Position numbers and translations under genes: made by a program. 55,298 nucleotides of DNA from Demequina litorisediminis (lineage in GTDB: Bacteria; Actinomycetota; Actinomycetes; Actinomycetales; Demequinaceae): the NCBI RefSeq assembly GCF_030161615.1, contig NZ_BSUN01000003.1, forward strand, positions 1-55,298, in the 5' to 3' direction. Shown in pieces: positions 27,001 to 37,367 of the stretch (the stretch's first letter is position 1; each line of letters starts with the position of its first letter). The notes beneath the pieces are model-generated. The model did no database searches. It was not told where the DNA came from and was given only the letters and a program-made list of their open reading frames with translations.

Positions 27001-27721
27001 CAAGAACGCGATCGACAACAACACCGACCAGACCTCCGCGCACGCCACCTTGTGGGACGAGTACGCGGCAGAGAACAAGCTCGACGTGTGGCTTGAACGC
27101 CACCGCGCCGTCCGCGATCTCCACTCCCCCAGTGCGGCTGCAGGCGACGCCATCGTTCGCTCCGCGATCGGCGACGACGCCCCTGCGGTGCTAGGCGCGG
27201 AGACGTACGAGGCCGCCGTCGAGTACGCGCGCACCCGCGAACCGCGATCCGCCGAGGCAGAACTTCGCGCCCTCGCGCACGCCCACACGAGCCGCGAGGA
27301 CTTCACCGAAGCGTGCCGCCAGGGCGTCGACGACGCGCGCTACGCGCCCGGCATCACCACCGGCAAGGCGGACGTCGATGCCTGGCTCGGCCGCGCGGAG
27401 AGCCGCATCCGGGACCTCATGCAAGACGCATCGGCCGCGGACTACCCGGAGGGCACCGAAGCCGCGGCCATGCGCCACGAGTGGGGTGTGCGCCCCCTCG
27501 TGGATCCCGGCGCCGAGGCGGCCGCGGAGCACGGCCGCAAGCGCGCCGTGCTCGAGGGGCTTCTCCGAGAGCGGGGCCTTGACGGTGACCGACTCGCGCA
27601 AGCGCTCGCCCGCTACGACGCGGACCCCGCCGGGGTGACCGCGGCGGCGCAGGTGCGTCCGTCGACTTCCCCTGCGCCTGCGCCGAGTCCCACGCTCCAG
27701 CGCGATTCTCCCGCGCTGTAG
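24080..27721 (+). CDS. MobF/TrwC-type relaxase-helicase (TraA-like)
   Basis: About 1212 residues. AGCT at 24096 restores the family start MTVHKLYAGDGYRYLTDQIS; AGCT at 26029 gives …SGELEVRAETVAKF… and at 26879 …GRDQLYVGLTRGRADN. The relaxase domain covers residues 1-320, with the metal-binding three-His motif in GDPNLHTHVVVANR (about 255) and candidate catalytic Tyr residues near the N-terminus. The helicase part has Walker A (GPAGAGKTTAM, about 613), motif II (VLIDEAGM, about 682), GDPAQLDAV and motif VI in LYVGLTRGR. The C-terminal 250 residues are helical. It would nick oriT, stay bound to the 5' end and unwind the strand for transfer. The starting ATG could be 24080 or 24083. Confidence 0.92.
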
Positions 27722-27727
27722 CGCGGG
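27710..27727. terminator. Short hairpin at convergent gene ends
   Basis: CCCGCGCT-gt-AGCGCGGG is a perfect 8-bp palindrome overlapping the relaxase stop codon, between the convergent relaxase gene and the minus-strand transfer operon. The very short loop makes termination uncertain. Confidence 0.4.
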
Positions 27728-27740
27728 CGAAGGCGGTCTG

Positions 27741-27959
27741 TCAGCCGGCCGACTGCTGTGACTCGCTGGAATCGCGGTCGATCAACCTGTGGCTGCCGGA
27801 CTTGGTTGCGACCCGCTCACCGGGCTTACGTCCGTGCTTGACCTTGAAGGTGCGGATCAACTCGACTACGAGTTCTTCTTCGCGTGCGCTGATGGGCTCG
27901 CCTTGGCCGTCTTCGATCCGGTCGGCGAGTTTGCTTCGCCACTGTCGCGTGGTGCTCAT
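27741..27959 (-). CDS. Small charged protein at end of transfer operon
   Basis: 72 residues: MSTTRQWRSKLADRIEDGQG, then AREEELVVELIRTFKVKHGR and a hydrophilic tail. Starts directly after the stop of the 27960 gene, so it is the last gene of the operon. Very charged and helical, without a recognised domain; possibly DNA-binding. Confidence 0.55.
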   Translation of the reverse strand: MSTTRQWRSKLADRIEDGQGEPISAREEELVVELIRTFKVKHGRKPGERVATKSGSHRLIDRDSSESQQSAG

Positions 27960-28457
27960 CTACGCACCTCCCTCCTCGTCATTGTCGGTTGCCGCTGGCT
28001 CACTGTCCACGGCACGAAGCACCGTTTCCTCCAAGAACCCGACAATCATTTCTCCGTCTTCCTCGCTACCTGAGTCAATGAGCACCCCAAGCGCTCGGAT
28101 GCCTAGCAGACGATCAGCGACCGCATCAGCACGGGCCATCTCTATCGCCCACCCCGCTCGACTCCACCAGGCTTCGCGGGCGCCTGTGTCGCGGGCGACC
28201 TGCGACGCTTTGCCGGCGGCAAAGTACGCGATGACGGCGCCGACAAGTGCAAACAGTCCCGCGGCAGGCGGTCCGGTAAGGAATGGGTGCCAGAAGTCCT
28301 TCTCGGGGGTCCACGGCCCGATCAGGGCGCTGGCCCCCCAGCCGATGCTCGCACCCCCCACGCTCGCGACTAGTAGCCAACCGCGCTTGATTTCTACCGC
28401 CCAGAAGGGAGCACGAGGTGTTTCCTCTACCGAGGCGTGCTCAGATGCCCGTGACAT
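27960..28457 (-). CDS. Two-helix membrane protein of the transfer operon
   Basis: 165 residues. Two hydrophobic segments (LLVASVGGASIGWGASALI and AGLFALVGAVIAYFAAGKAS) are followed by a helical cytoplasmic domain (RLLGIRALGVLIDSGSEEDG) and an acidic tail. Not recognised. It lies 27 bases after the upstream gene, so it is probably co-transcribed with the transfer genes. Confidence 0.6.
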   Translation of the reverse strand: MSRASEHASVEETPRAPFWAVEIKRGWLLVASVGGASIGWGASALIGPWTPEKDFWHPFLTGPPAAGLFALVGAVIAYFAAGKASQVARDTGAREAWWSRAGWAIEMARADAVADRLLGIRALGVLIDSGSEEDGEMIVGFLEETVLRAVDSEPAATDNDEEGGA

Positions 28458-28484
28458 GCCCCAACTATGGCGTACGAGGCTGCC

Positions 28485-28988
28485 TCAGGCGTCGTCGGGC
28501 TCGGCCAACTCGAGCACGCTCGTGGGGTCGGAGGTCATCCAGTGTGCGATCGTCTCGTCGATGGCGTGGTCGTGGTCGAGGAGTGGACTCGGGGCTGGCG
28601 TGTGAACCCCTGTCTTGCATTTCTGCATGGAGCGCATCGTGTTGATCCGCTCCATCGTCGGCCAGAGCCAGTGCAGGTGCCACGCGATCGGCGCGGTATC
28701 CGGGATTCGCATCGTGTATGCGCTGTCGTAGGCATCTTTGAGTGCGGTGAGGTGCCACAGCACGTCGGGGTGACGCCACCAGCACGGCTTGAGTGAGGTG
28801 TCGGAGTAGCGCAGGTGCGTCGCGTCAAGCCACTCCACCCACTGGACCAGGTCGCCTAGGAGCCTCTGCGCGCAGCGCGGGGGGCAACTTGTCCCAGTCC
28901 AGGCGCCGGGGCACGGGCGGGGAGTCGCTTTCGACCGGTGCGCTCTCGGCGGCCAGGTTGTCCGCGATCGCCATTAGTTCATCGTCCA
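28485..28988 (-). CDS. DUF4913-like protein downstream of the coupling protein
   Basis: About 167 residues from MDDELMAIADNLAAESAP. AGCT at 28861 gives …ALRAELLGDLVQWVEWL…, joining the two halves. The core (WVEWLDATHLRYSD, KPCWWRHPDVLWHLTALKDA) matches the Trp-rich actinobacterial DUF4913 pattern (W-x-x-W, C-W-W-x-H-P, then L-x-x-L-x-x-A), which in my memory often accompanies TraG-type genes. Its start overlaps the end of the coupling-protein gene by 15 bases. Confidence 0.6.
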
Positions 28989-30630
28989 TGCCTGCACCTT
29001 GCTTTCGAAGTCCTCTTGGGAGCGACGAATCTCTTTGGCGTCGGGCCGCTCCCAGAAGGGTTGTGTGGTGATGAGGGCCGGTGGCTGGTTGAGGTAGAAC
29101 AGCAGCGCCTTGCCGGTGGGCAGTTCGCGGATTTGGTCTACGCGGAGGTTGTCTTCCCACTCGGTGCTGAATGACCGTGATCCGCGATACGTGCCTCCGG
29201 TGGAAGACGTGGTGCGTACGACCTGGCGCTTGCCGGCAAGGTCCGAGAGTTGCTTGAGAAGGTCGCTCTCCTTCACTCCTCCGAGCAGCACGACGGCGGC
29301 GGCACCGTTGAACATGGTGCGCGCGCCGCTGGCACCCCAGCGCGCCTCGAGCCTGTGCGAAGGACTGGGTGATCGTCCACACGATCATGCCGCGGCCTCC
29401 CGAGTCCGTCATGAGGGCAGGCAGCGAAGGAATCGGGGCGATGTTGGGAGCCTCGTCGAGCACGAGCGTCACCGGTGTCTCGAAGCGGCCCGTGGTGCTC
29501 TGCTGCGACCGAATCCGCGCGTGACGCTCGATCGTGGCCACGAGCGCTGTCGTCAGCGGCGCAGCAGACCCCTCCCCCATGGTCGACATGAGGTAGAGGG
29601 TGTCCGATGAGTCAAGGAACGCGTCGACGTCGAACATGCGCGGCGAGGGAAGAACGGCCTCAACCGTCTTTCCAGTCCTCAGCGCCGACAACGCGTTCCC
29701 CAGCGTCATCTGGACCGACTGAATCGTGGGACCTGCCTGCCCGCGCGTGTAAGTCTCGAGTTCGCTTGCCCAACCGGGCGCTGCATCGTGGTGCGACTCG
29801 AGAATGCTGTACGGGTCTCGCATGCGGGTGTCGTGCGCCCACGCCACGACGTCCGCGATCGTTCGTCCGTCGAGCGCGGCCGCGTGGAGGTAGGCCCCGA
29901 GAACGGCAGAGGCGGCTTGCTCGAAGAACGCGGCGTTCGTGGCACCCTCGCCCATCGGTGCGGCCTTGACCATGGCGCGTGCCCGCTCGTCGGCCTCGTT
30001 GGGGTCTTGGCAGCCTGCGACGATGTCCCATGAAGCCGGTGTGGGCCATCCCGACATGCCCTCGGGGTCGAAGACGTGTACCGAGCCCTTGTGTGATCGC
30101 GACAGGTGGGTGAGGCGCAGGACCTCGGCCTTGGTTGAAGTGGTCACCACGGCACCGGGGGCGTCGATGACGGCGCCGATGACTCGTGTGGTGGTCTTGC
30201 CGGAGCGGGGCGGGGCAATCATGAGGCCCGCGTCCTCGCTGCGAATCGAGACCGGCTTGTTGCCCTCGAAGCCGATGACCTGCCGGTGAGTGTCGTTCGG
30301 GGACGTCGCCTTGGTCACCTTGCGTGCCGACGCGAGGCCCTTGTGTGTCGTGGCGCGCCGTGAGTGCATGCCTAGCGCCACGGTGACAGCGGCGCCCGCT
30401 GCCCAGATGCCGGCGGCGATCGCCCACCCCCAAGCGCCGGGCCACTGAATCGTGCCGTCGACGAGCGCGTCCACCGCATCTAGCGGATGGCCGGGCACGT
30501 CCTGGTCGATGCTGGCGGCCGCGGTGCCCCAGTGGAGTCCTGCGTAGAGGCCGGTGCCGCATGTGAGTGCGACGCCGCCGAGTGTGAGCAGAGAGGCGAA
30601 TTGGGGGTCGAGGGGGCGTCGGTCGCTCAT
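28974..30630 (-). CDS. VirD4/TraG-type coupling ATPase
   Basis: About 551 residues. Two N-terminal membrane segments (LLTLGGVALTCGTGLYAGL and WGWAIAAGIWAAGAAVTVAL) precede an ATPase domain with Walker A (IAPPRSGKTT, about residue 140) and Walker B (TLVLDEAPNI, about 398). The frame breaks at 29350; AGCT gives …TQSFAQLEARWGASGARTMF…, the conserved region after Walker B. The C-terminal part (VRTTSSTGGTYRGSRS) is typical of actinobacterial TraG. It would link the relaxosome to the channel. Overlaps the upstream gene by 4 bases. Confidence 0.9.
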
Positions 30631-32108
30631 GCGGGTTCCTTGATCCAGGCGGCGTTGGTGTCATACACGGCGAGCCTCGTCGACGGTGAGGTCGACGTGG
30701 ACGGGGATGCCCGGACGTCCCTGGACCTTGATGAGAAACTGTCCGACGCCGGGTGGGGTTGTGTTGGCGCCGGCTTGGTTCCAGGCGGGCGGGGCACCCC
30801 ACGAGGTGAGGGTGTCGGCCTCGGCGGCCGACAAGGACATGATCGAGCGCAGGAGCGGGATCTCTGACTGTGGGAGACCTGCACAGGCGACGAGCCCGGC
30901 GCGCTCCACAAAGCCACGGGCCTTGGCCCGATCCTCGGAGTTGGGAAGCGCCTCGAGGTCGTTCATTGTGTGGGTAATCATTGCCAGGCCCACGCCGATG
31001 GTGCGGTTCAGGCGTGTCAGCGCGTCGACGCGGTCGACCATGCCGGAACTGGCCCGCAGAGCACGCCACATCTCGTCCATCACCACGAAGTAGTGGCGAC
31101 GTTGTCCGATGCCGGCATCAGCGAGTGCGCCTGCTACCGCGACTGACGCGAATGCGGTCGACCAGCACGCCATCAGCGCTGCTGCTGACAGTTCACGATC
31201 CGATTCGTCGATGCCAGAGATGTCGAATGCCACCGGCCGGTCGAGATGCATGGGTTCGTCGGTCGGGTGGGCGAACATCTCGCCCAGGCGGCCCTTGCCT
31301 GTCAGTGCGATCAAGGACGCTTCGAGGTGTTCGGTGATCGTCTGGTACCGGGCAGTATCGCCGCGATCGAGGGCGACCGCTCGCACTGACTCTGGCGCCG
31401 AACGGATCACGGCGAGGACGTCGGCGAGCACGGGGACGTCGGGGTTATGAGCGTCGATGAAGCGCAGCGCTTGGTCAAGGATCGTTTCTTCACGATCCGT
31501 GATGGGCGCATGGCGCACCAGTTCAATGAGCGCGGACACCATCGTGAGGCGACGTCCGTGGGACTCCGCCTCAAGTTCTTGCGCTGCCTTGGTGTGGCCG
31601 GCGTCGCGCAGTTGCTTCGCGGCCTCGCGCGCCTCGCCTGGGTCCATGACGTTCAGGTGGCCGCGTCCGCGGCCGAGACGGATCACTTGGCCGCCAAGGG
31701 CGCGGACGACGTTCACATAGTCGGGCTTCAAGTCGCCGGCGACGATGGGGTTCACCCCGTAGCCTGCGAGACCGGTCACCATGCGCTTGACGAGGCTGGA
31801 CTTGCCGCGGCCGGGCAGACCCATCACGAAGATGGAGGGGTTCGAGATGAGGCGAGCGCGGTTGAACCACGACACCGGGTCACAGCACACCGTGGCGCCG
31901 GTGCCGAGGTGACGTCCGATGGGCACTCCCACCATCGGGGCGCCGGCACCCACGACGAACGGCCATAGGCCGCACACCTGTACTGATGTGCCGCGCCACG
32001 TCTGAGGCACGGGGATCCGCGCGGCCGCTCCACCAGCAGGTCCGCGCCATCCACGCGCAGGGGCGCGCAGCGCCGGGGGTGGGCTGGCTTCTTCGCTGAG
32101 CGCTTCAC
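30627..32108 (-). CDS. VirB4/TraE-like conjugation ATPase
   Basis: About 493 residues. GTG 32108 overlaps the upstream stop. One extra C in the run at about 32071 gives MKRSAKKPAHPPALRAPARG…, joining the N-terminus; AGCT at 30673 gives the tail VDELAVYDTNAAWIKEPA. The core has …HLGTGATVCCDPVSWFNRAR, then Walker A FVMGLPGRGKSSLV and Walker B HYFVVMDEMW with RLNRTIGVGLAMITH. This is the C-terminal ATPase half of VirB4; the N-terminal half is supplied by the SCO6880-type neighbour, as is usual in actinobacterial systems. Powers channel assembly and transport. Confidence 0.85.
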
Positions 32109-33587
32109 AGTGCGCTCCTGATCGACGCCGTGAGTTCCGCGCGTCGCGCCGGAATGATGCCCAAGGGCAGTCCGATCGCGAACGCCGCGTCTTGCGCCCC
32201 GTAGGCCGGGCGAAGTCGGATGCGCGCCGCCTTGGAGGCCGAGTCGATGGCAGCCGCAACGTCGGCATCCGCGGCGCCGCCGGTCCCGACAGTCGTTGCA
32301 GTCACGAGCATGGCGAAGTTCATCAGAGCCGCACCGGCCGCTTCCTCGGCCGCGGTGGTGGCCGCCTGGAGCATCTCGAGCGAGTCACGCGCCGCGACTT
32401 GCTGGCGCTGCGTAGCGCGCTGGTTGGCGGTGCGAATGTCCTGCTCGACCATCCCGGCCGCGCGACCAGGGTCGATCGGTTCAAACATCAAAGTGACGCG
32501 CTTGCGCGCGATGCCGCGCTGAGGGGCGAGGAGCCTTCTCTAGGCCTCGAGCCGAGATGAGGCCGTGGGGCGCACCGGTCATGACCCAGGTTCGGCTTGT
32601 CGCGTCGTCATGCCTGTAGGAGTCCCAGGAGGCTTCGGCCGCGGTGGGGCCAACGTCTGAAAACTCGAGCGGGACGTGGTCGCCAGCCATGCGCGCCTCG
32701 TCAATCAGCGACGCCACAGCGGGGTCATACGCGGTGCGAATCACCTCACACAACCGGGCCGCGTCGAGTGGCGCAGCGACGCCCGCTCCCGTGGAGGCAA
32801 GCGTGCCCGTCAGTTCGGGGAGACGAGAGGCCAACTCGCGTCCCACCCGATCTGCCTTCTTCGTACTCGACACAAAGGTGAGTGCGAGGTAGGCGCGGAC
32901 CACAGACGATCCCGCGGGGTAGTTCTCGACCGTGTCCGCGAGGACCTGGCGGGCGAACTGGGGTGCGTCACCTGAAATGTTCGCCGCTACCTCCCTGCCG
33001 AGCCGACCACCCGTGTCGGGCGCGGTTTCCACCGTGACCGAGGCACCCACCAGGCCGGGCTCCCCCGCCAGGTGGGAGAGCCACCATCCCCACGAGCCAA
33101 CCCATTGGTCGATCTGCTCATCGTCGACGAGAGCGGCACCGTCTGGCTCCGTCTCGATGACGAGCGTGTGAAGCCCGCCCGGCGGCGAGTAGATCAGAGC
33201 GAACGGTCGACCGAGCGAGTCCACGTGCTCGCTGAGCCGCAAGGGTGCGGCAACACCGGGCGCCTGTGTGCGCCCCCAGCCAGTCGCGGCCAGCGGGCCG
33301 GACCTGTAGACGTTCCTCTTGGTTGCCTTCGTCTTTGCCCACATGATGCGCTCCCACACCCTTTCAATAATCGATACGTGGTCGGCGTTCTTCGTGACGA
33401 CCAGGCCCGCGGCGATCGCGCTCACACCCATAGCGGCCAGACCCGCTAGTAGTCCCGCGATCGCGACCGTGAGGAACGTCGCGATTAGCGCCGCGAACAG
33501 GAGTGCCGTGCTCAACCAACCGAGGCCCAGGAGCCCCTTCGTGCTAGGTCGACGCCAGTTGCCATAGTTGCGTGTGCCAGCACTCAC
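32105..33587 (-). CDS. SCO6880-family conjugation protein
   Basis: About 493 residues. Two close membrane helices near residues 20-60 (LLFAALIATFLTVAIAGLL, then AAMGVSAIAAGLVV). A soluble part with GRPFALIYSPPGGLHTLVIE and WGWWLSHLAGEPGL follows. AGCT at 32532 rescues the reading to …LEKLLAPQRGIARKRVTLMF…, matching the SCO6880-type segment before the helical C-terminus. Flanked by TrbL-like and VirB4-like genes, with 4-base overlaps on both sides. The family is thought to carry the membrane-linked N-terminal part of a split VirB4. Confidence 0.8.
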
Positions 33588-35314
33588 GACTGTGCTCCGT
33601 CCGCGGTGTTTTCGGCGACGTCAGAGGCGCCCTTGGCGATCGCCTGGGAAACCTGCATCCCGGCTTGCGCGCCCGCAGCGATCACAAGCGATGCGCCACC
33701 TGTGGCGGGTGCCGCGGCCGCTCCCGCGGCGGTGGCTCCGCCGCCTGCCGCCGCGGCGCCACCTGCTCCCGCGGCTCCGGCGCCTGCCGCTCCACCGGCC
33801 GCGCCGCTTGCCACTGGTGCAGCGCCCGAGGCCGGGGGCGTGCCTCCGCCGGGAGGTGCGCCGGGCGCAGTCGTGCCAGGTGCACCGGGAGCCCCACCGG
33901 CGCCGGTCGAGGAGTGCGTGCCGCCGTCGGCTCCGATTGCGCCTGGCGCCCCAGCGGTACCGGTGCCAGGAGCGCCGGGCGAACCGGGCGAACCGGGGCC
34001 TCCTGGTGCACCCTGGGATGCCGCGGGGGTGGGTGACCCGCCACCGGAGTTGCCCGAAGGGCTCTGTTGTGGAGTACGGGAGGCTTGTCCCGCTCCACGC
34101 ATTCCGTACGCCATTGTTTGGGCGCCGGAGGCGACTGCCATTCCAGCGCCCATCGCCACACCTCCTCCGCCTGCTGAAATCACAGCGCCCACCGCGGGAG
34201 TGATGAACCGCATGAGTGCGGGCATCGCGATCAATGCCAGGACCATGAGTACGACCCCTGCTGCGAGGGTCAGTAGCGGGTCGTCTCGGTCAGGAAAGAT
34301 GCCAGACGCGCCATCGCCTACGAGTTTGAACGCCGTGGCGTAGATGATCGCGGCCACGGGCTTGTAGAGGATCAGCGCGATGACCCACGCCACAGAACGG
34401 TTGAACCAGGTCCTCCCCATCCCCGTGTTCGTAAACGATGCGGTGAGGGGCAGCACGCCGGTCAGGACGACGAGCATTGCTCCTCGAGCGACCAGAAGCA
34501 CGATCTGTAGGAGAGTGGCGCAGACCGCCAGCAGGCCCATGATGATGACCAGGAGCATGCCCAGTCCGCCGCCCATGGTCGCGGGGCCACCGATCACGAG
34601 AAGACTGGTGAGGCCTTCGCCGAAGCATGAAGCGTCCGCGGCGTTGCACTCGAGTGAGCGCGAAAGGATCCACACTGAGAACTTGTCGGTGGCTGCGATC
34701 AGCAAGCCGATCATCGTGGTGCCCACCGCGGTCACGGTGATGAGGGTGAGGATGGAGCGCAGGAGGTCCTTCGCGGGCTCCATCCTTTGGTCGATGATGA
34801 TTCGGATGGCCCCCACCATCACTGACAGGAGGACGAGGACTAGCAGCCAGCCCCACAGGCTCGACTGGATGAAAGCCGCTGCGCCCGCGACTCCACGTGG
34901 TCCCCTGCCGACGACTGCGCGTGCGATCGGGCCCGCTGCACCCAGAAGGCCCACTGCCACGAGCACGGCACCCATGCGCCCGATCGCCATAGCGCCATCG
35001 CCAGCCCGAGAACTCCTCATCATGAGCATTGCGAGGCAGATCAGGGCCAGCACCGCGAGGACGGCACCGCCCCATGCCACCCAGTCCAGGACGGGATAGG
35101 TGCTACTCACCCCTGCCGCGTCCATCACGCCAGGGGTCTTCGCCCCGGGACTTGACGACAGCACGGGCACACCGATGTGTACCCACGCTGTGCCGACCGA
35201 GCCCACGGCGACACCAAGTGCTTCCTGAGTCATTTCGGCGATCTCGGCGAACACCGAGCCCGTCAGGGCATCGGCGACGGGGCCGGTCAGCCAGCCAAGT
35301 CCTGGGATATCCAT
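33584..35314 (-). CDS. TrbL/VirB6-like polytopic membrane protein
   Basis: 576 residues with at least seven membrane helices, among them LDWVAWGGAVLAVLALICLA, WGWLLVLVLLSVMVGAI, MLLVIIMGLLAVCATLL and LTLAAGVVLMVLALIAMPAL. A Cys pair in ECNAADASCFGEG lies in an outer loop. The last 170 residues are Gly/Pro/Ala/Ser-rich and probably disordered. Size, topology and position between the lipoprotein and SCO6880 genes fit the TrbL/SCO6881 channel component. The frame is intact. Confidence 0.8.
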   Translation of the reverse strand: MDIPGLGWLTGPVADALTGSVFAEIAEMTQEALGVAVGSVGTAWVHIGVPVLSSSPGAKTPGVMDAAGVSSTYPVLDWVAWGGAVLAVLALICLAMLMMRSSRAGDGAMAIGRMGAVLVAVGLLGAAGPIARAVVGRGPRGVAGAAAFIQSSLWGWLLVLVLLSVMVGAIRIIIDQRMEPAKDLLRSILTLITVTAVGTTMIGLLIAATDKFSVWILSRSLECNAADASCFGEGLTSLLVIGGPATMGGGLGMLLVIIMGLLAVCATLLQIVLLVARGAMLVVLTGVLPLTASFTNTGMGRTWFNRSVAWVIALILYKPVAAIIYATAFKLVGDGASGIFPDRDDPLLTLAAGVVLMVLALIAMPALMRFITPAVGAVISAGGGGVAMGAGMAVASGAQTMAYGMRGAGQASRTPQQSPSGNSGGGSPTPAASQGAPGGPGSPGSPGAPGTGTAGAPGAIGADGGTHSSTGAGGAPGAPGTTAPGAPPGGGTPPASGAAPVASGAAGGAAGAGAAGAGGAAAAGGGATAAGAAAAPATGGASLVIAAGAQAGMQVSQAIAKGASDVAENTADGAQS

Positions 35315-35319
35315 GACGC

Positions 35320-36082
35320 CTACTGCGCGTTCGTGGTGGGTGTGAACAGCACGTAGCCGTCGAGGGACGAGATCGCGCCGGAGGTCACCTTGGACGTGTC
35401 GGCTTCAATCTTCCAGTCGCCGTCGCTCCACACGAGCGGCAGCATCCCCGCTTGCTGGGTGATGGTGCCCTGGTACGAGCTCTCGATCGCGACGTCAATC
35501 CAGGCGCGTTCGCCGTCGTACTGCAGCACCCGCACACCCAATGGGTTCGCGCGAAAGTCTGTGAGGATTTCCTTCCTCTGCACCATGTCGGTCTCAGTGC
35601 CCGGAGCGTTCGCGTCGGGACCGGGTCCCGCGGCGTATTCGTTGTAGGCGTAGAAGGCGTCGTCGACCAAAGCCGATCCCTGGATTGAGTACGCCATCGC
35701 TGCTAGCACGGCGCCCTCGGGGCTGTGCTGGAAGCAGTAGTAGAAGCCAGACGGGTCCTGAGCGCCCGGCCCGTACTCAGGCGAGCCTCCATAGCGGGAA
35801 GGTGCCAACGTGCAACTCGGAGACGTCGAACGGCTCGAGGACTGTTCCCGTCATCTCCACGCCGCCCAGGCCGCACACCGAATCGGACTCGGTTTCTTCC
35901 TCGGTGAGCACGGTCGGTGCCGTCGAGGGTGAAGGGGAAGCGCCAGGCGACGACTCCGACGAGGCGACAGCGTTCGGTGTCGCCGGTGCCTGGGTCACGA
36001 TTCCTTCGCTCTGACCGGAGCAGCCAGCCAGGGCCACCGCGGCCGCGGTAGCCCCAGCCAGCACGAGCGAGCGTGTGCTCAT
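35320..36082 (-). CDS. Transfer-operon lipoprotein
   Basis: About 253 residues. The signal peptide ends in a lipobox (VALAGCSGQ), followed by an acidic Pro/Ser/Thr linker. AGCT at 35784 gives …HVGTFPLWSSPEYGPGAQD…, joining to a globular domain (GFYYCFQHSPEGAVLAAMAY, VRVLQYDGERAWIDVAI) with an NTF2-like alpha+beta look. It matches, by position and layout, the conserved lipoprotein of actinobacterial transfer clusters. Probably a periplasmic-side channel component. Confidence 0.75.
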
Positions 36083-36362
36083 GCGATGAAGCCGACGATG
36101 GACGATGCGGCACCGATGATGATGACCGCAATGAGGGTCTTGCCGATGGCGCCCACGCCCTCCTGGGTGGCGCCGGGACGCTGGTTAATCATCAGCATGA
36201 CCGCCGCCGCGATGAGGGCGAACACGGCCGCGATGAGGCCGCCCCACTTCATCCATGCGAGCAGGGTGTCCACGAATTCGAAGCCCGGGGGCGCGACGCG
36301 GCCGGGTCAGGAAGAGCAGGGCTGGTCGTCGACTCGATGAACTTCATGGTGAGTGCGTTCAT
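36079..36362 (-). CDS. Pilin-like two-helix protein (VirB2-like)
   Basis: About 94 residues from ATG 36362, with AAGGAG 8 bases upstream. One extra C in the run at about 36288 joins MNALTMKFIESTTSPALPDP to …RPPGFEFVDTLLAWMKWGG. Two hydrophobic helices follow (GLIAAVFALIAAAVMLMI and TLIAVIIIGAASSIVGFIA) with a short polar loop NQRPGATQEG. Size and topology fit a VirB2/TrbC-type pilin or small channel subunit. Coupled to both neighbours by overlapping start/stop codons. Confidence 0.7.
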
Positions 36363-36939
36363 GGGTTTTCTCCTTGTGTCAGGTGTTCCAGCAGAAGCCG
36401 CAGGCTCGCGCGGCTGGTTGCGTCCCGTCACGGCGCCGAGGCGCCATTCGGGCACATAGGGGATGGGCCACACGTCGGGTGCGGCGCCGGTGGCGTGCCG
36501 CCTCAGATCGCGCAGGCTCCTTCGGGAGTCGGCCCGGCTGGTCGGCGTTGAGTACCGCGGCCTCGAGGTGGACGAAGGGCAGCTCGCCGGCGGCGTACTG
36601 GCGCAGCGCCGCCATGAGACGTGTGAGGCCCTGATAGTTGGTCCGAGCAACGAGGGCCACGCGTGCGATCGACCCATCGGTGGGTCGAGGCCAGCAGTGG
36701 TGCGCGTCCTGGCCGCCGAGCGCGGCGAGCGTGCTCTCGCCTGCCCCGCCATGAGCGCCGACCCACCAGACCGCACGTCCCGGGGCGACGTCGCGCACCT
36801 CGAGGCGGTCGATCGCCTCAGGTGGCACCACGCCCGCCTGCAGCGACACCTCACGGCGTGCACGGACGGCCACAGGTGGCGTCGTGATGATCGCCGTGGC
36901 GCGCTTGGAGATCCACGGATTGTTCGCGGCGTCGCTCAT
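36359..36939 (-). CDS. DUF6668-like protein with a degenerate P-loop
   Basis: About 192 residues from MSDAANNPWISKRATAIITT. AGCT at 36514 (…PKELRDLRRHATGAAP…) and 36402 (…RELRLLLEHLTQGENP) restore the C-terminus and a stop overlapping the next ATG. The striking segment is VWWVGAHGGAGESTLAALGG, a MinD/ParA-like P-loop in which the catalytic Lys is replaced by Glu. The pattern matches, from memory, DUF6668 proteins of actinobacterial transfer clusters. It may bind nucleotide poorly or act as a structural relative of MinD ATPases. Confidence 0.65.
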
Positions 36940-37367
36940 GCGTGGCTCCATGCGCTCGGGTTGAGCAGTTGCAGCCCCTCAGCGGCGCTCGTCGGCGCCT
37001 CGACCCGGCACGTCGAGCACGAGGCCGCCGTGATGGCACACGGGGTGTTGCACTGTCGGCACGGCCCCTTGACGGGCATCAAGTCGTCGTCGACGTCGAC
37101 GTAAGGCTCACCCAGTGTGTGCTCCACGACGATGCCCGCGGGTGTGACGGCGAGGTGCCATTCGCCGTCAGGGTCGGTCACGTTGAGTGCCACCGCTCGA
37201 CCTAGTTGGATCGCGACCTGGACGGTGCGGGTGAGGACACCTGCACGAGTTCGCTCAAGGTTGTACGCCTTCAGGTTCTCCGCGGCCGTCGACGTCCACA
37301 CGACCGCCCTGGCGTTGTCGTTCACCTGCGCGGTGACCGTTGGCCACTTGGCAACGAGAATCCTCAT
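36936..37367 (-). CDS. Zinc-ribbon transfer-operon protein
   Basis: 143 residues. The N-terminal part (MRILVAKWPTVTAQVNDNAR) is alpha/beta. Near the C-terminus two CxxC pairs (PCRQCNTPC, SCSTCRVE) predict a zinc ribbon. Stop and start codons overlap both neighbours. It is probably cytoplasmic; role in transfer unknown. Confidence 0.65.
   Translation of the reverse strand: MRILVAKWPTVTAQVNDNARAVVWTSTAAENLKAYNLERTRAGVLTRTVQVAIQLGRAVALNVTDPDGEWHLAVTPAGIVVEHTLGEPYVDVDDDLMPVKGPCRQCNTPCAITAASCSTCRVEAPTSAAEGLQLLNPSAWSHA

Noticed and set aside
24080..27721. Relaxase, coupling protein and VirB4 genes as decayed pseudogenes
   Set aside because: All breaks lie on AGGCT/AGCCT or C runs and are repaired by one base; key motifs are intact, so these are sequencing errors and not decay.
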